Positions 17,670-27,075 are shown, numbered from the stretch's first letter. The stretch is 64,000 bases of DNA from an uncultured Oscillospiraceae bacterium (GCA_934567355.1 CAKTJC010000001.1:62001-126000); one strand, 5' to 3'. Numbers and translations: made by a program. Notes: generated by a model not told the origin, from the sequence alone.

Positions 17670-17695
17670 GGCGGCGGGAATCTCTTCCCGCCGCC
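17670..17695 (-). terminator. Terminator of GH3 gene 1
   Basis: An 11-bp stem GGCGGCGGGAA with its complement (17670-17680 / 17685-17695), loop of 4, then AATTTCT on the minus strand. Confidence 0.65.
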
Positions 17696-17711
17696 GAAAG
17701 GAAAGGGAATA

Positions 17712-20141
17712 TTACTCGGTAACAGTGATGGTGCCGGTCAGGCCGCCGACCTCGATGGTGTATTCACCGGCCTCCAAGGTCAGGTCCATCTGCAGCACGC
17801 GCCAGCTGCCGCCTTCCACGGTCATGATCTTCTCGGCCACGACTTCTCCGTTGGCAGTTGCCTGGGCGATGGTGAAGCCGTCCGCGCCGTTGTTGCGCAG
17901 CAGGGCGTAAATGGTGAAGGGCTCACCGGCCTTGGCCACGTTGGTGGTGTAGACCACAGTGTTGATGCTGCCGGAGCTGCCTTCTTCTTCACGGGCTTCC
18001 TGAACGATGGGCAGGATCAGGCAGGAATACTTGAAGTCGGGATCCTGGCCATAGCTCATGCCGAACTGGTAAGTGACCAGAGGATCGCCGTAGTTGTTGG
18101 GAGAAGCGTGGTTGGGATCATCCTCCATCAGAGCCTGGACGATCAGGCGGACGTAGGCGGGAGCACCCTGGTCGCCGGCCAGATCCTTCCACTGGGCATC
18201 GTCGCTGAGCTCATCGCGGGCGATCTCCTTATTGATGATGCCGCCGGGCTGACGGTCGCCGAAAATCAGATCCGCATAGATCCAGGGAGAGGTGCCGGTG
18301 ACGAAGCCGCCCTCGGTGGAACCGTGGTCGGCAGCCTGGCTGTAGGACAGGTACAGCACGGCGTCGGCATTGGTCAGGCTGTAAGCATCGGGCTCGGTGC
18401 CGTTCAGGGACAGGACGATGGGCTTGCCCAGATCCTGTGCATCCTCGATAAACAGCTCAGTGGCATCGTTGATGGTGCCGTAGTCGCCGACGACCACATC
18501 GGCATCTTCCATATCGTCCACAACCGTGGCGCCCTTCTCGGCGAAGTACTTCTTGTAGCCTTCCTCAGCAGCGGAGGAAGAAGCCTCAACATAGACCTTT
18601 GCATCCTTGCTCAGGGGCAGCAGGTCGTTGTCGTTCTTCACCAGGACGGCGGACTCGGCCTGCAGGCGCTCGGTCAGCTCCACCTCGTAGGGGTTACGGG
18701 CAGCGCGCAGCTCTTCGTCGTTGGTGATGGGAGTCTGGTTGGCAGCCCACTCAGCGCTGGCGCACAGGGTAACAGCGGCGTCCACATCGCAGTAGGGGTT
18801 CTCGAACAGGCCCTTGTTGAACTTGAAGCGCAGGATGCGGGTGGCAGCCTGATCAACGTTGGCCTTTTCCACCTCGCCGGAGGCCAGACCGTCGATGATG
18901 GCCTGGGGATAGTTGCTGGAGGGAGAGCTCTCCCAGTTGGAATAGTCGCGGATCATAGAGCCGGAACCGAACATATCGGTGCCGTTTTCCAGTGCGTCGT
19001 TGTACAGCCAGCCGATGGTCTGCTGACCCAGGTCAACACCCTCAGAGGTGATGCCGCTCATACGGCCGGGGTTGCTGGGGCCACCGCCCAGGGCCCACCA
19101 GTCGGAGACGACAACGCCTTCGAAGCCCAGGGTGTCGCGCAGGTAGCTCATGGTCGCCTTATCCCACTTGACGTCAACGGTGTTGGAGATACCGGTGCCG
19201 CCGCAGTTGGTCATGACCCACTCGGAGCCGGCGGACAGGGCAGCCGTCCAGCCCACCATCCAGTTGTCGAAGTTCTGGGCAACGGAGCGAGCCTTGCCGA
19301 AGCTGGAATCGCCGCCGCGGCCGATCCAGTGCTTGGTGCAGGAAGCCAGGCCGTTCTCTTCCAGGCCGCGGATCTCTTCGTGCACGATGGAGGCAATGTA
19401 CTCGGGGTTCTCGCCGTACTGGGCGCCGATCTCGTTGGCGTAGGGCTCAAAGGTCACGTGGATGCCCACGGCGCGCATGGCCTTGCCATAGTAGCAGGCC
19501 AGCTCATAAGCCAGCTCGGGATCATTGGCAGTACCGAAGGCCTCGTGAGCCTTGTCGATGTAGCCGCCGAATGCATTGTACTCACGGTCGGAGGTGATGA
19601 CCATAGGCACAGCCAGACGCTCGGCCTCGGCAGCAGCCTGCAGATTATTCAGGGTATTGGTGATGGTCTCGGGGGTGCCGTTCAGGTTGAACAGCTGGCA
19701 GGTCAGGGCGTACTCCTGAACCATCTTCACCGCGTCGACCAGCTGGGTGTTCACGCAGAACAGCAGGCCGACTTCCTCTTCGGGAGTCATCTGGGCAATC
19801 AGGTCGGCAATACGGGCATCGGTATCAACACGCCAATCCTCGTAAACGTCCAGAGTGCCGTTCTTGTTCATGTCCTTGAACTTCAGGCCGTCCACCTCCA
19901 GGATGGAGGTAACGCCTTCCACATAGGTCAGCTTGACCTGACCGGTGGTCTCGTCTGCCTCGATGGTTGCGTAGTCGCAGCGCTGCTCCAGGCGTGCCTT
20001 TTCGGCAGCAGCCTCTTCGGAGTCTGCCGAAGCGTTCATCTGGTTCGCGATATCTGCTGCATTTGCGGGCGCTTCTGCAAAAGCGGCGCTGAGGCAGCCG
20101 AGTAACATGACCAGGGCCAATAATACGGACAGTTTCTTCAT
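17712..20141 (-). CDS. Secreted glycoside hydrolase family 3 enzyme (1)
   Basis: 809 residues. The signal peptide core LALVMLLGCLSAAFA could end at SPase I (AFA-E) or be a poor lipobox (LLGC). An EF-hand-like loop DMNKNGTLDVYEDW (about 95-108) precedes the GH3 barrel. The putative nucleophile is Asp347 in VVSDWWALGG, and KHWIGRGG is the conserved Lys-His segment. A GH3 C-terminal domain and a final beta-sandwich (FTIYALLRNNGADGF) follow. GH3 enzymes release terminal beta-linked sugars; exact specificity is not readable. It resembles the enzyme at 27209 over the whole length, so they are paralogues. Start 20141 has GGAG upstream. Confidence 0.9.
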   Translation of the reverse strand: MKKLSVLLALVMLLGCLSAAFAEAPANAADIANQMNASADSEEAAAEKARLEQRCDYATIEADETTGQVKLTYVEGVTSILEVDGLKFKDMNKNGTLDVYEDWRVDTDARIADLIAQMTPEEEVGLLFCVNTQLVDAVKMVQEYALTCQLFNLNGTPETITNTLNNLQAAAEAERLAVPMVITSDREYNAFGGYIDKAHEAFGTANDPELAYELACYYGKAMRAVGIHVTFEPYANEIGAQYGENPEYIASIVHEEIRGLEENGLASCTKHWIGRGGDSSFGKARSVAQNFDNWMVGWTAALSAGSEWVMTNCGGTGISNTVDVKWDKATMSYLRDTLGFEGVVVSDWWALGGGPSNPGRMSGITSEGVDLGQQTIGWLYNDALENGTDMFGSGSMIRDYSNWESSPSSNYPQAIIDGLASGEVEKANVDQAATRILRFKFNKGLFENPYCDVDAAVTLCASAEWAANQTPITNDEELRAARNPYEVELTERLQAESAVLVKNDNDLLPLSKDAKVYVEASSSAAEEGYKKYFAEKGATVVDDMEDADVVVGDYGTINDATELFIEDAQDLGKPIVLSLNGTEPDAYSLTNADAVLYLSYSQAADHGSTEGGFVTGTSPWIYADLIFGDRQPGGIINKEIARDELSDDAQWKDLAGDQGAPAYVRLIVQALMEDDPNHASPNNYGDPLVTYQFGMSYGQDPDFKYSCLILPIVQEAREEEGSSGSINTVVYTTNVAKAGEPFTIYALLRNNGADGFTIAQATANGEVVAEKIMTVEGGSWRVLQMDLTLEAGEYTIEVGGLTGTITVTE

Positions 20142-20300
20142 GTGGGGTGCTCCTTTCTCTTGCCGGGTAATATTCGTCTGCACACGAAATACGTGCAAAC
20201 GACCCTTTGCCCTACAAGTGTACCATAGCAGCGCCGGTTGCGGCTTAGAAATTCAGGCACTTTATACAGAAATTTTTCGTTACTTTCATACCCATTTGGG

Positions 20301-20367
20301 AAAATCCAACACTTCAAAGGGAAATATCAAGCATTGCTCCGCGTCAAGGCCGGAATGTTGGATTTTT
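20301..20367. repeat. Inverted AAAATCCAACA / TGTTGGATTTTT pair
   Basis: Perfect 11-bp arms (20301-20311 and 20356-20366) about 45 bp apart, in the 285-bp gap between the GH3 start (20141) and the ATPase remnant. They may form a hairpin or a two-site operator. A weak -10 TATGGT for GH3 is near 20222 on the minus strand. Nothing else was recognised in this gap. Confidence 0.4.
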
Positions 20368-20381
20368 CCGCAGAAAGCAAC

Positions 20382-20415
20382 TGCCGCCCGGAGCCTTTGC
20401 GTTCCGGGCGGCAGT
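20382..20415 (-). terminator. Terminator of the ATPase remnant
   Basis: A 12-bp GC-rich stem CTGCCGCCCGGA with its complement. The following minus-strand T run is poor. Confidence 0.5.
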
Positions 20416-20426
20416 TCTAAGTGATT

Positions 20427-22064
20427 TTACTTTTCCTCTCCCGCGGGCAGGAGATTGGTCATGCTCTTCAGGATGATGCCCAGGGTGGACATATTGTGCA
20501 GGAGCGCAGAGGTGGTGGGAGGCAGGATGCCCGCCACACCCAGGACGATCAGCGCGCAGTTGAAGCCGATGATGAAGCGGTAGTTCCGGTGGATGCGGCT
20601 CATCAGCTGGCAGCTGAGCTGCCGCAGGGTGACCAGCGCACGCAGATCCTCGGACGCCACAGTGATGTCCGCGATCTCCCGTGCGATGGCTGCGCCGGTG
20701 GAGATGGCAATGCCCACGTCCGCCTCGGACAGGGCAGGCGAATCGTTCACGCCGTCGCCCACCATGATCACCACATGCCCTTCGGCGCGTGCCTTGCGGA
20801 TGAATTCCGCCTTATCCTCCGGCAGCACCTCGGCAAACACCCGATCCACGCCCACGGCCTGCGCCACGGACTCAGCGGTGCGCCGGTTGTCGCCGGTCAT
20901 CATCACCACATTTTTGATGCCGCATTCGTGCAGCGCACGGATGGCATCGGGCGCCTCGGCGCGCAGGGGATCGGAAATGCAGATCACCGCCGCCAGCCGC
21001 CCGGCAATGCACAGGTAGAGCTGGGAATAGGCGGGATCCAGGGAGCGGAATTTCTCCTCCTCCCCCTCCGGGATGGTGCAGTGCTCATCTTCAAAGACGA
21101 AATGGGCGCTGCCGATGATCACCTTATGCTCGTCCACCATGCTGGAAATGCCATGGGCGACGATATACTGCACCTGAGAATGGTATTCCTCGTGGGAAAG
21201 CCCCCGCTTCTGTGCCTCCTCCACCACGGCGTTGGCGATGGAGTGGGGGTAGTGCTCCTCCAGGCAGGCTGCCAGGCGAAGCATCTCCTGCTCCTCGTGG
21301 CCGCCGAAGGGCACCACCTGCGCCACCTTGGGGGTGGCATAGGTCAGCGTGCCGGTTTTGTCAAATACGATGGTATCCGCCGCCGCCATCGACTCCAGGA
21401 AGCGGCCGCCCTTTACGGAGATATGGAACAGGGCGCTCTCGCGCATGGCGGACAGCACTGCAATGGGCATTGCCAGCTTCAGGGCGCAGGAGAAATCCAC
21501 CATCAGCACAGCCAGCGTCTTGGTCACGTTCCGGGTCAGCAGATAGGTCAGCGCCGTGCCGCCCAGGGTATAGGGCACCAGCTTGTCCGCCAGGTGGGAA
21601 GCCTCCGCCTCCACCGTGGATTTCAGCTTTTCGGAATCCTCGATCATTTTGACGATGCGGTCGTACCGGCCGCCGCCGGTCTCCTTGTCCACCTGGACGA
21701 CGCATTCGCCCTCCGCCGCCCGGTTCTCGCGGTAGCGGATCACGGCGTCCTGGGTGCGGTCGAAAACCGCCACATCGGTCACGCCGGGTATATTCCTCAA
21801 ATAAAGGAAGCTCTGATTAAATCAGCAAGAGCTGGCAGCGAGGGATTTTGTTCCCAGGCAAAGGATGAAAAATGGAGGAATACTGTATGTATTTCCCATT
21901 TTTCATTCTGCGGCATGGGGGCAAAAGACCCGCTGCCCAGCCGCAGATGATTTATTCAGAGATTCCTGAAATTCCAGCACATCCGCCTGACGCAGGGTCG
22001 TGCGCACACAATTCAGGTGCACCCGCATCCGGCCACCGGATTCATGAACGATTTTGCACTTCAT
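20427..22064 (-). pseudogene. Heavy-metal P-type ATPase, internally deleted and MITE-interrupted
   Basis: The 5' part (22064 down to about 21967) encodes MKCKIVHESGGRMRVHL and continues to LEF, the N-terminal metal-binding-like domain of clostridial P1B ATPases. A MITE-like repeat (21806-21966) then enters and brings an in-frame stop. The reading frame resumes at LRNIPGVTDVAVFDRTQDAVIRYRE and then jumps in frame to ECVVQVDKETGGGRYDRIV, skipping the first membrane helices and the TGE actuator motif. The rest is intact: DKTGT, GDGVND and the final helices. It therefore carries two independent lesions and cannot pump ions. The 457-codon 3' part still lacks stops, so decay is recent or that part is retained. 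Confidence 0.85.
21806..21966. repeat. MITE-like element, copy 2 (161 bp), inside the ATPase gene
   Basis: Terminal inverted repeats GGAAGCTCTGATTAAATC (21806-21823) and GATTTATTCAGAGATTCC (21949-21966) match with about 3 mismatches. The core is nearly identical to copy 3 except for 57 bp absent here. No open frame of its own. It separates the N-terminal codons from the rest of the ATPase gene. A target duplication of 2 bp (AA) would restore the frame, but this is only an estimate. Confidence 0.88.
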
Positions 22065-22082
22065 GTGATTTCCTCCCATAGG

Positions 22083-22108
22083 GAAAGCGCTGCCTGATTG
22101 CAGCGCTT
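22083..22108. terminator. Hairpin upstream of the ATPase remnant
   Basis: AAAGCGCTGC / GCAGCGCTT stem with a 6-nt loop lies between the acidic-tail remnant and the ATPase start. It has a poor T tract and could be an attenuator. Confidence 0.35.
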
Positions 22109-22120
22109 CTCTTGGATCAA

Positions 22121-22189
22121 TTATTCCTCAGCGGGGGTTTCTGCGGAAGGTTCGGGGTCATCCTCGATGACGGCCTCGGCTTCCGGCAA
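22121..22189 (-). pseudogene. Remnant acidic tail, possibly of a DUF6110-like gene
   Basis: A frame of about 22 codons ending EDDPEPSAETPAEE then stop, with no start codon or ribosome site and a TGA just upstream. Acidic tails of this kind end small membrane proteins (DUF6110) that often precede this type of ATPase in gut Clostridia. That link is from memory and uncertain. It fits decay of the whole metal-transport locus. Confidence 0.35.
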
Positions 22190-22238
22190 AAATCAACCGG
22201 TCCCCCATTTTTTCACAATTTTGTAAAAAAGTGACATC

Positions 22239-23180
22239 CTACCAGTCCGGCTCCAGCTCCGGCTTCAGCGGGAGGGCAAAAATCTGCGCGGTGATAGTGC
22301 GATACCCGCCAAGATCAGTGGTCTTTCGCAGAGGCTTGGCGAACCGCTCGCCGCCCTGGAAGCGGTGCAGGAGATAACGCCAGTTCTCCTTCAGCCGGAA
22401 CATGGCGTTGCGGAAGCCGCCAAAGGCACGCAGGTATTCCTCCAGCAGCGCATCATAGAAAGCTGCCAGCGTCTTTGCATCCGTGCCGCCGGGGGTAAGC
22501 ATGCCCGGGTCGCCGATCAGTCCCCGCCCCAGCATCACGGCAGGAACGGCCGGATACTGCCCGGCAAAGCTGCGGATCTGCCGGAGGGAACACAAATTGC
22601 CGTTGAAGCACACCGGGAAGGGTGCGGTCTCCAGCGCATAGGCAAAGCATTCCATATGCAGCTGCCCCCCGTAGAAATCCCGGCGCACTCTCGGGTGGAT
22701 GATCAGCTCCGCCAGCGGGTAGCGGCGGTAAATATCCATGATTTTTGTAAATTCCTCCGGCGACTGCACCCCCACCCGGGTCTTCACCGAGACGGGAAGG
22801 GGCGATGCGGCGCAGACCGCATCCAAAAAGGCATCCAGCCCATCCGGGTCTGCCAGCATGCCGCTGCCCTTCCCCTTCGCCACCACCGTGCCGGAGGGGC
22901 AGCCCAGATTCAGGTTCACCCGGTCATACCCCCGGTCGCGCAGCAGCTGCACCATCCATAGGAAGTCCTCCGCATTCTTCGTCAGCAGCTGGGGCACCGT
23001 ATAAGCCCCCGTCTCCCCTGCCGCCGGCAGCTCCCGCTCTTCCCTATTCGTCAGGCGGCGGTGCACCGTGGGCGAAAGAAAGGGGGTATAGTAGCGATCC
23101 ACCCCGGGGAAAAACTGATGATGCAGCCGCCGGTAGATCGCATCCGTCAGCCCCTCCATGGGGGCAAAATAATATTTCAT
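22239..23180 (-). CDS. tRNA-dihydrouridine synthase
   Basis: 313 residues. It reduces uridine to dihydrouridine in the tRNA D-loop using FMN and NADPH. The N-terminal YFAPMEGLTDAIYR, the catalytic-cysteine segment LNLGCPSGTVVAKGKGSGML (Cys near 94) and HPRVRRDFY of the Dus TIM barrel are present. The C-terminal helical RNA-binding part (about 235-313) is short. The first residues suggest a DusC/DusB-type member; the exact target base is not readable. It starts at 23180 with GGAGC upstream and is monocistronic. Confidence 0.92.
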   Translation of the reverse strand: MKYYFAPMEGLTDAIYRRLHHQFFPGVDRYYTPFLSPTVHRRLTNREERELPAAGETGAYTVPQLLTKNAEDFLWMVQLLRDRGYDRVNLNLGCPSGTVVAKGKGSGMLADPDGLDAFLDAVCAASPLPVSVKTRVGVQSPEEFTKIMDIYRRYPLAELIIHPRVRRDFYGGQLHMECFAYALETAPFPVCFNGNLCSLRQIRSFAGQYPAVPAVMLGRGLIGDPGMLTPGGTDAKTLAAFYDALLEEYLRAFGGFRNAMFRLKENWRYLLHRFQGGERFAKPLRKTTDLGGYRTITAQIFALPLKPELEPDW

Positions 23181-23338
23181 GGCTCCGCTCCTTCTTTTTG
23201 GATAGCATACCCAATTCCGTGCGCCGCGTCAATCCCCTTCTTTCATATACTCATATGTAAGAAGCGACATACTTTCCCGGTTCCGGGTGAAAAATCTTTT
23301 GTTCAAAAATTATTGTATACTTTTCCGTGAAAATGTGT

Positions 23339-23344
23339 TATACT
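23339..23344 (+). promoter_or_regulatory. Probable -10 of rnj promoter
   Basis: TATACT with a TTGTAT about 20 bp upstream (non-ideal spacing). It implies a leader of about 210 nt before the TTG start. The leader includes a GC-rich hairpin (near 23371-23402). No known riboswitch was recognised in 23350-23560. Confidence 0.4.
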
Positions 23345-23560
23345 CTCCATATTCGGTGCGGGTGGGCAGACCCGGCCTTCCGCCGGGGGCGGATAATCCC
23401 CCGATCCACGAAAGAGAAAATGCAGGCGTTTTTCGGAAAGAAGGCGATTCAGGGCTGGTCTTTCTGACATCGGCTGCCTGCTTTTTGCGTTCAAAATTTT
23501 CCGGGCATCCATTTCCCGGGATCCATATTTTATTGTATAACCGAAAGGAGATTTTACCAT

Positions 23561-25216
23561 TTGGCAGAAAAACTGAAAATTATTCCTCTGGGCGGTCTGG
23601 ATGAGATCGGCAAGAACATGACCGTTTTGGAGTATGGCAAGGATATGATCATCGTCGATTGCGGCGTTGGCTTCCCGGACGAGGACATGTACGGCGTTGA
23701 TTTGGTGATTCCCGATTTTTCCTACGTGGTCGCCAACTCCAAGAAGCTGCGGGGCATGTTCATCACCCACGGGCATGAGGATCACATCGGATCCATTCCC
23801 TATTTCATGAAGGAGGTCATCTGCCCCGTCCACGGTACTGCCATGACCAACGGGCTGATCAAGCTGAAGCTGGAGGAGCACAAGCTGGACGACAAGGTCA
23901 AGCTCATCACCCACAAGCCCGGCGATGTGGTCAAGGCCGGGTGCTTCAGCGTAGAGTTCATCCACGTCAACCACTCCATTGCGGACGCCGTGGCCTTTGC
24001 CATCCGCACCCCCGTGGGCACCGTGGTGATGACCGGCGACTTCAAGATCGACCCCACCGCCTCCTGCGGCATGACCGATCTGGCCCGTTTCGGCCAGCTG
24101 GGCAACGACGGCGTGCTGGCACTGCTGGCCGACTCCACCAACGTGGAGCGCCAGGGCTACACCCCCAGCGAGAATGTGGTAGCCGAGGGTCTGGACCGGC
24201 AGTTCAAGGGCTGCGACCAGCGCATCATCGTCACCACCTTTGCCTCCAACATGCACCGCATCCAGGCGGTGCTGGCCACCGCCCAGCGCTATGGACGGAA
24301 GGTGGCCGTCACCGGCCGCAGCATGGAGAATATGCTCAAGGTCGCCCAGGAGCTTGGATACCTGAATGTCAAGCCCGGCACCATTGTGGACATTGCTTCC
24401 ATCAAGAGCATTCCGAAGAACAAGCTGGTCATCGTCTCCACCGGCTCCCAGGGCGAAAATATGTCCGCCCTGTACCGCATGGCCTTCTCCACCCACAAGC
24501 AGGTGGACATCACCGCCGGTGACCGGATCATCATCTCCGCCTCTGCCATCCCCGGCAACGAGAAGGCGATCTCCCGCATCATCAACGAGCTCTACCGCAA
24601 GGGAGCAGACGTGGTCTACGAAAAGAGCGAGGGGCTGCACGTCTCCGGCCACGCCTGCCAGGAGGAGCTGAAGATCATTCACGCCCTGGTCAAGCCCCGT
24701 TTCTTCCTGCCCGTCCACGGCGAGCAGCGGCACCTGCAGATCCACAGCAAGCTGGCCCAGTCCATGGGCATGAACCCCCGGAACATCCACATCGGCGAGC
24801 TGGGCACGGTGTTTGAATTCACCGGCAAGAGCTGCAAGGAAGCGCCCCCCGTCACTGCTGGAAAGGTATATGTGGACGGCACCGGCGTGGGCGACGTGGG
24901 CAGCGTGGTGCTGCGCGACCGCAAGCACCTGGCCCAGGACGGCATGCTGGTGGTGTGCGTCAATCTGTCCAGCCAGAACGGCGAGCTGATTTCCGGCCCC
25001 GACATCATCACCCGCGGCTTCATCTACGTCAAGGAGTCCGACGAGCTGATGGAGGAGCTGCGGCAGGTGGCCATTGAGGCCATTGAGCGCTGCCAGCGCA
25101 AGCGGGTGCGGGATTGGAGCGCCATCAAGTCCGCCATCAAGAACGACCTGAGCGGCTACCTCTACAAGACCACCAAGCGCAATCCCATGATTCTGCCCGT
25201 TATCATGGAAATTTAA
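23561..25216 (+). CDS. rnj: Ribonuclease J
   Basis: 551 residues, MBL-fold/beta-CASP nuclease with 5'-3' exonuclease and endonuclease activity in mRNA turnover and rRNA maturation. Metal-binding HGHEDHIGS (about residue 69-77), the later HVNHSIADAV, MTGDFKID and the C-terminal LPVHGEQRHL are intact. The first residues AEKLKIIPLGGLDEIGKN fix the start as TTG at 23561, preceded by AAAGGAG at about 11 nt. A TTG start plus long leader suggests autoregulated or limited translation. Only one rnj is visible in the window. Confidence 0.95.
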   Translation: MAEKLKIIPLGGLDEIGKNMTVLEYGKDMIIVDCGVGFPDEDMYGVDLVIPDFSYVVANSKKLRGMFITHGHEDHIGSIPYFMKEVICPVHGTAMTNGLIKLKLEEHKLDDKVKLITHKPGDVVKAGCFSVEFIHVNHSIADAVAFAIRTPVGTVVMTGDFKIDPTASCGMTDLARFGQLGNDGVLALLADSTNVERQGYTPSENVVAEGLDRQFKGCDQRIIVTTFASNMHRIQAVLATAQRYGRKVAVTGRSMENMLKVAQELGYLNVKPGTIVDIASIKSIPKNKLVIVSTGSQGENMSALYRMAFSTHKQVDITAGDRIIISASAIPGNEKAISRIINELYRKGADVVYEKSEGLHVSGHACQEELKIIHALVKPRFFLPVHGEQRHLQIHSKLAQSMGMNPRNIHIGELGTVFEFTGKSCKEAPPVTAGKVYVDGTGVGDVGSVVLRDRKHLAQDGMLVVCVNLSSQNGELISGPDIITRGFIYVKESDELMEELRQVAIEAIERCQRKRVRDWSAIKSAIKNDLSGYLYKTTKRNPMILPVIMEI

Positions 25217-25220
25217 TGTT

Positions 25221-25263
25221 AAAATCGGAGGAATTCCCGGAAACAGGAATTCCTCCGATTTTT
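25221..25263 (+). terminator. Terminator of rnj
   Basis: A 16-bp perfect stem (25222-25237 with 25246-25261) followed by TT. Confidence 0.85.
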
Positions 25264-25276
25264 GATATGTTTCTAA

Positions 25277-25495
25277 GGAAGCTCTGATTAAATTGGCAAG
25301 AGCTGGCAGCGAGGGATTTTGTTCCCAGGCAAAGGATGGAAAATGGAGGAATACTGTATGTACCCGCAAGGGGTATGCCGCATCCGTAAGCCAGCTTTCG
25401 CTGGCAACGGCTGCGCTATATTTCCCATTTTTCATCCTGCGGCATGGGGGCAAAAGGCCCGCTGCCCAGCCGCAGATGATTTATTCAGAGTTTCC
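25277..25495. repeat. MITE-like element, copy 3 (219 bp)
   Basis: Ends GGAAGCTCTGATTAAAT (25277-25293) and GATTTATTCAGAGTTTCC (25478-25495) form the terminal inverted repeat. It is near-identical to copy 2 but has about 57 bp extra (about 25361-25417) containing its own GCCAGC-tttc-GCTGGC hairpin, a nested insertion. It lies between the rnj terminator and the 3' end of the YesN-type regulator. Confidence 0.88.
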
Positions 25496-25502
25496 CTATT
25501 TT

Positions 25503-26969
25503 TTATTCCCCGTTTGCCCACTGAGAGGGGGTCTTTCCGGTGTATTGGCGGAAAACCTTAGTGAAATAGGAAGAGTCTTCATAGCCCACGCAGGCGGCTA
25601 CATCATAGAGCAGCAGGTCGGGCCGGTCGCGCAGCAGCTTCTTGGCAGCATCGATGCGGCACTGGGTCAGGTAGGCATTGAAGGTGGTGTCGCTGTATTT
25701 GCGGAAGAGGCGGCTGAGATAGGTCTGGGAAATGCCGATCTGGTCGCATACGCTCTGCATGCTCAGCGGCTGAGCGTAGTTGTCCCGGACGTAGGTCGTG
25801 GCGGCGTTGAACAGCTCCTGGGTGCTCATGCGGCGCTCCCGGGGGCTATCCTCATCAAACAGCATGTTGTATACTCCCGACATCATGTCGGTGTAGGAAC
25901 GGGCGCACTGGATCACACTGTTGTATTCCTGCAAGATATCTTCCAGTCGGCTGAGCACCTGGGGGCGCACCGCGGCCACCTGGTGGATGATCTGCCGCAC
26001 CATGTGCCACACCTGCCGCTGGGGCATCTGCGCCCGCTCCCAGGCGGCTGCCAGGGACGAGAAATAGCTCTTGACCATGCCGAACTTGCCGGAGGTAACA
26101 AAATAGCTCATCTGGTTCAGCTCGGCGGTGGGCAGCTTGATGCGCTCCTGCGCGGTGCCGCCGGTGAGCTGCAGGATCTGGTGCTTTCCGATCACCGTCT
26201 TTTGATAGATCATATTGATGGCCAGCTCAACGAAGTTTGGCAGGCCGTCGATGGGGCGGCTTATGGGGGTATACACCGCCGTCCAGGTGGAAAGATTGCC
26301 GGGGCTGGTCATGTACACGCTGAGTTGGGACAGGAATTCCTCCGCCCCGCCCTCCTGGGCGATCAGGATCCGCTCATCGTCATCCCGCCCCCGCAGCACC
26401 TGAAAATGGGAATCCGTTGCCCGCATCATGGAGGTGGCACTGAGGAACTTGGGAAGGATCATATTGAGATTGCCCCAGCGGATATAGGCAAAGCGATAGG
26501 TATTCCTGCCGAAGAGCTGGGCGGCCATTTCCCGATTATAGGGCTGGCCGCAGGCCAGCGCAGGCAGCACGGAGCCGGAGCGGCCGGCCTTCTCCCGCTC
26601 CAGCTTCTGCTGGATGGACTGGAGCACGGTGGACATTTTGCTGATGCTCACAGGCTTGAGCAGATAACTGTCCACCCCCGCCTGAATGGCGCCCTGGGCA
26701 TATTCAAACTCGCCGTAGCCGCTGATGATCACAATATGGATATTCGGCTGGATCTCCCGCGCCGCCCGGGCAAGCTCAATGCCGTTCATTCCGTGCATGC
26801 TGATGTCCGTCAGCAGCAGGTCAACGGGATTCTTCTGCAGAAAATCCAGCGCCAGCTCCCCGCTGGAGACAGTACCGGTCACATGGAAGCCGTTGGAAAA
26901 CTGCTCCACAATGGAACTGATGAACCGCAGCGCAGGCATCTCATCATCCGCGATCAGAACGCGATACAT
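25503..26969 (-). CDS. YesN-type response regulator with AraC-type DNA-binding domain
   Basis: 488 residues. Receiver domain (1-120) with phosphoacceptor Asp55 in LLLTDISMHGM and Lys104 in SYLLKPVS. A long central linker (about 130-370) of unknown fold follows. The C-terminal AraC tandem HTH (about 385-485) has ISQTYLSRLFRKY and VAACVGYEDSSYFTKVFRQYTG. Such regulators usually pair with a LytS/YesM-type kinase and control sugar uptake or glycosidases. No kinase is encoded adjacent, so it is an orphan here. It is divergent from the GH3 gene at 27209 and shares its intergenic region, making that gene the obvious target. Confidence 0.92.
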   Translation of the reverse strand: MYRVLIADDEMPALRFISSIVEQFSNGFHVTGTVSSGELALDFLQKNPVDLLLTDISMHGMNGIELARAAREIQPNIHIVIISGYGEFEYAQGAIQAGVDSYLLKPVSISKMSTVLQSIQQKLEREKAGRSGSVLPALACGQPYNREMAAQLFGRNTYRFAYIRWGNLNMILPKFLSATSMMRATDSHFQVLRGRDDDERILIAQEGGAEEFLSQLSVYMTSPGNLSTWTAVYTPISRPIDGLPNFVELAINMIYQKTVIGKHQILQLTGGTAQERIKLPTAELNQMSYFVTSGKFGMVKSYFSSLAAAWERAQMPQRQVWHMVRQIIHQVAAVRPQVLSRLEDILQEYNSVIQCARSYTDMMSGVYNMLFDEDSPRERRMSTQELFNAATTYVRDNYAQPLSMQSVCDQIGISQTYLSRLFRKYSDTTFNAYLTQCRIDAAKKLLRDRPDLLLYDVAACVGYEDSSYFTKVFRQYTGKTPSQWANGE

Positions 26970-27075
26970 CTGTGATCGCCCCCTTCGATTGAAAATACAT
27001 TTCGGTTAGTATATCACAAAAATCAAAAAAAGTCAGCAAAGTATCATTTTTTCTGATTGACAATGCAAGAATTTA

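Noticed and set aside
17610..20105. 831-codon open frame antisense to GH3 gene 1
   Set aside because: It mirrors the real gene in a GC-rich third-position pattern, is rich in Gly/Val/Ala/His and has no ribosome site or recognisable domain.
23303..25453. 716-codon frame antisense to RNase J
   Set aside because: RNase J motifs and ribosome site are on the plus strand.
25277..25495. Short protein frames inside the MITE-like copies
   Set aside because: Frames are short, not conserved between copies and interrupted; the terminal inverted repeats explain the element better.
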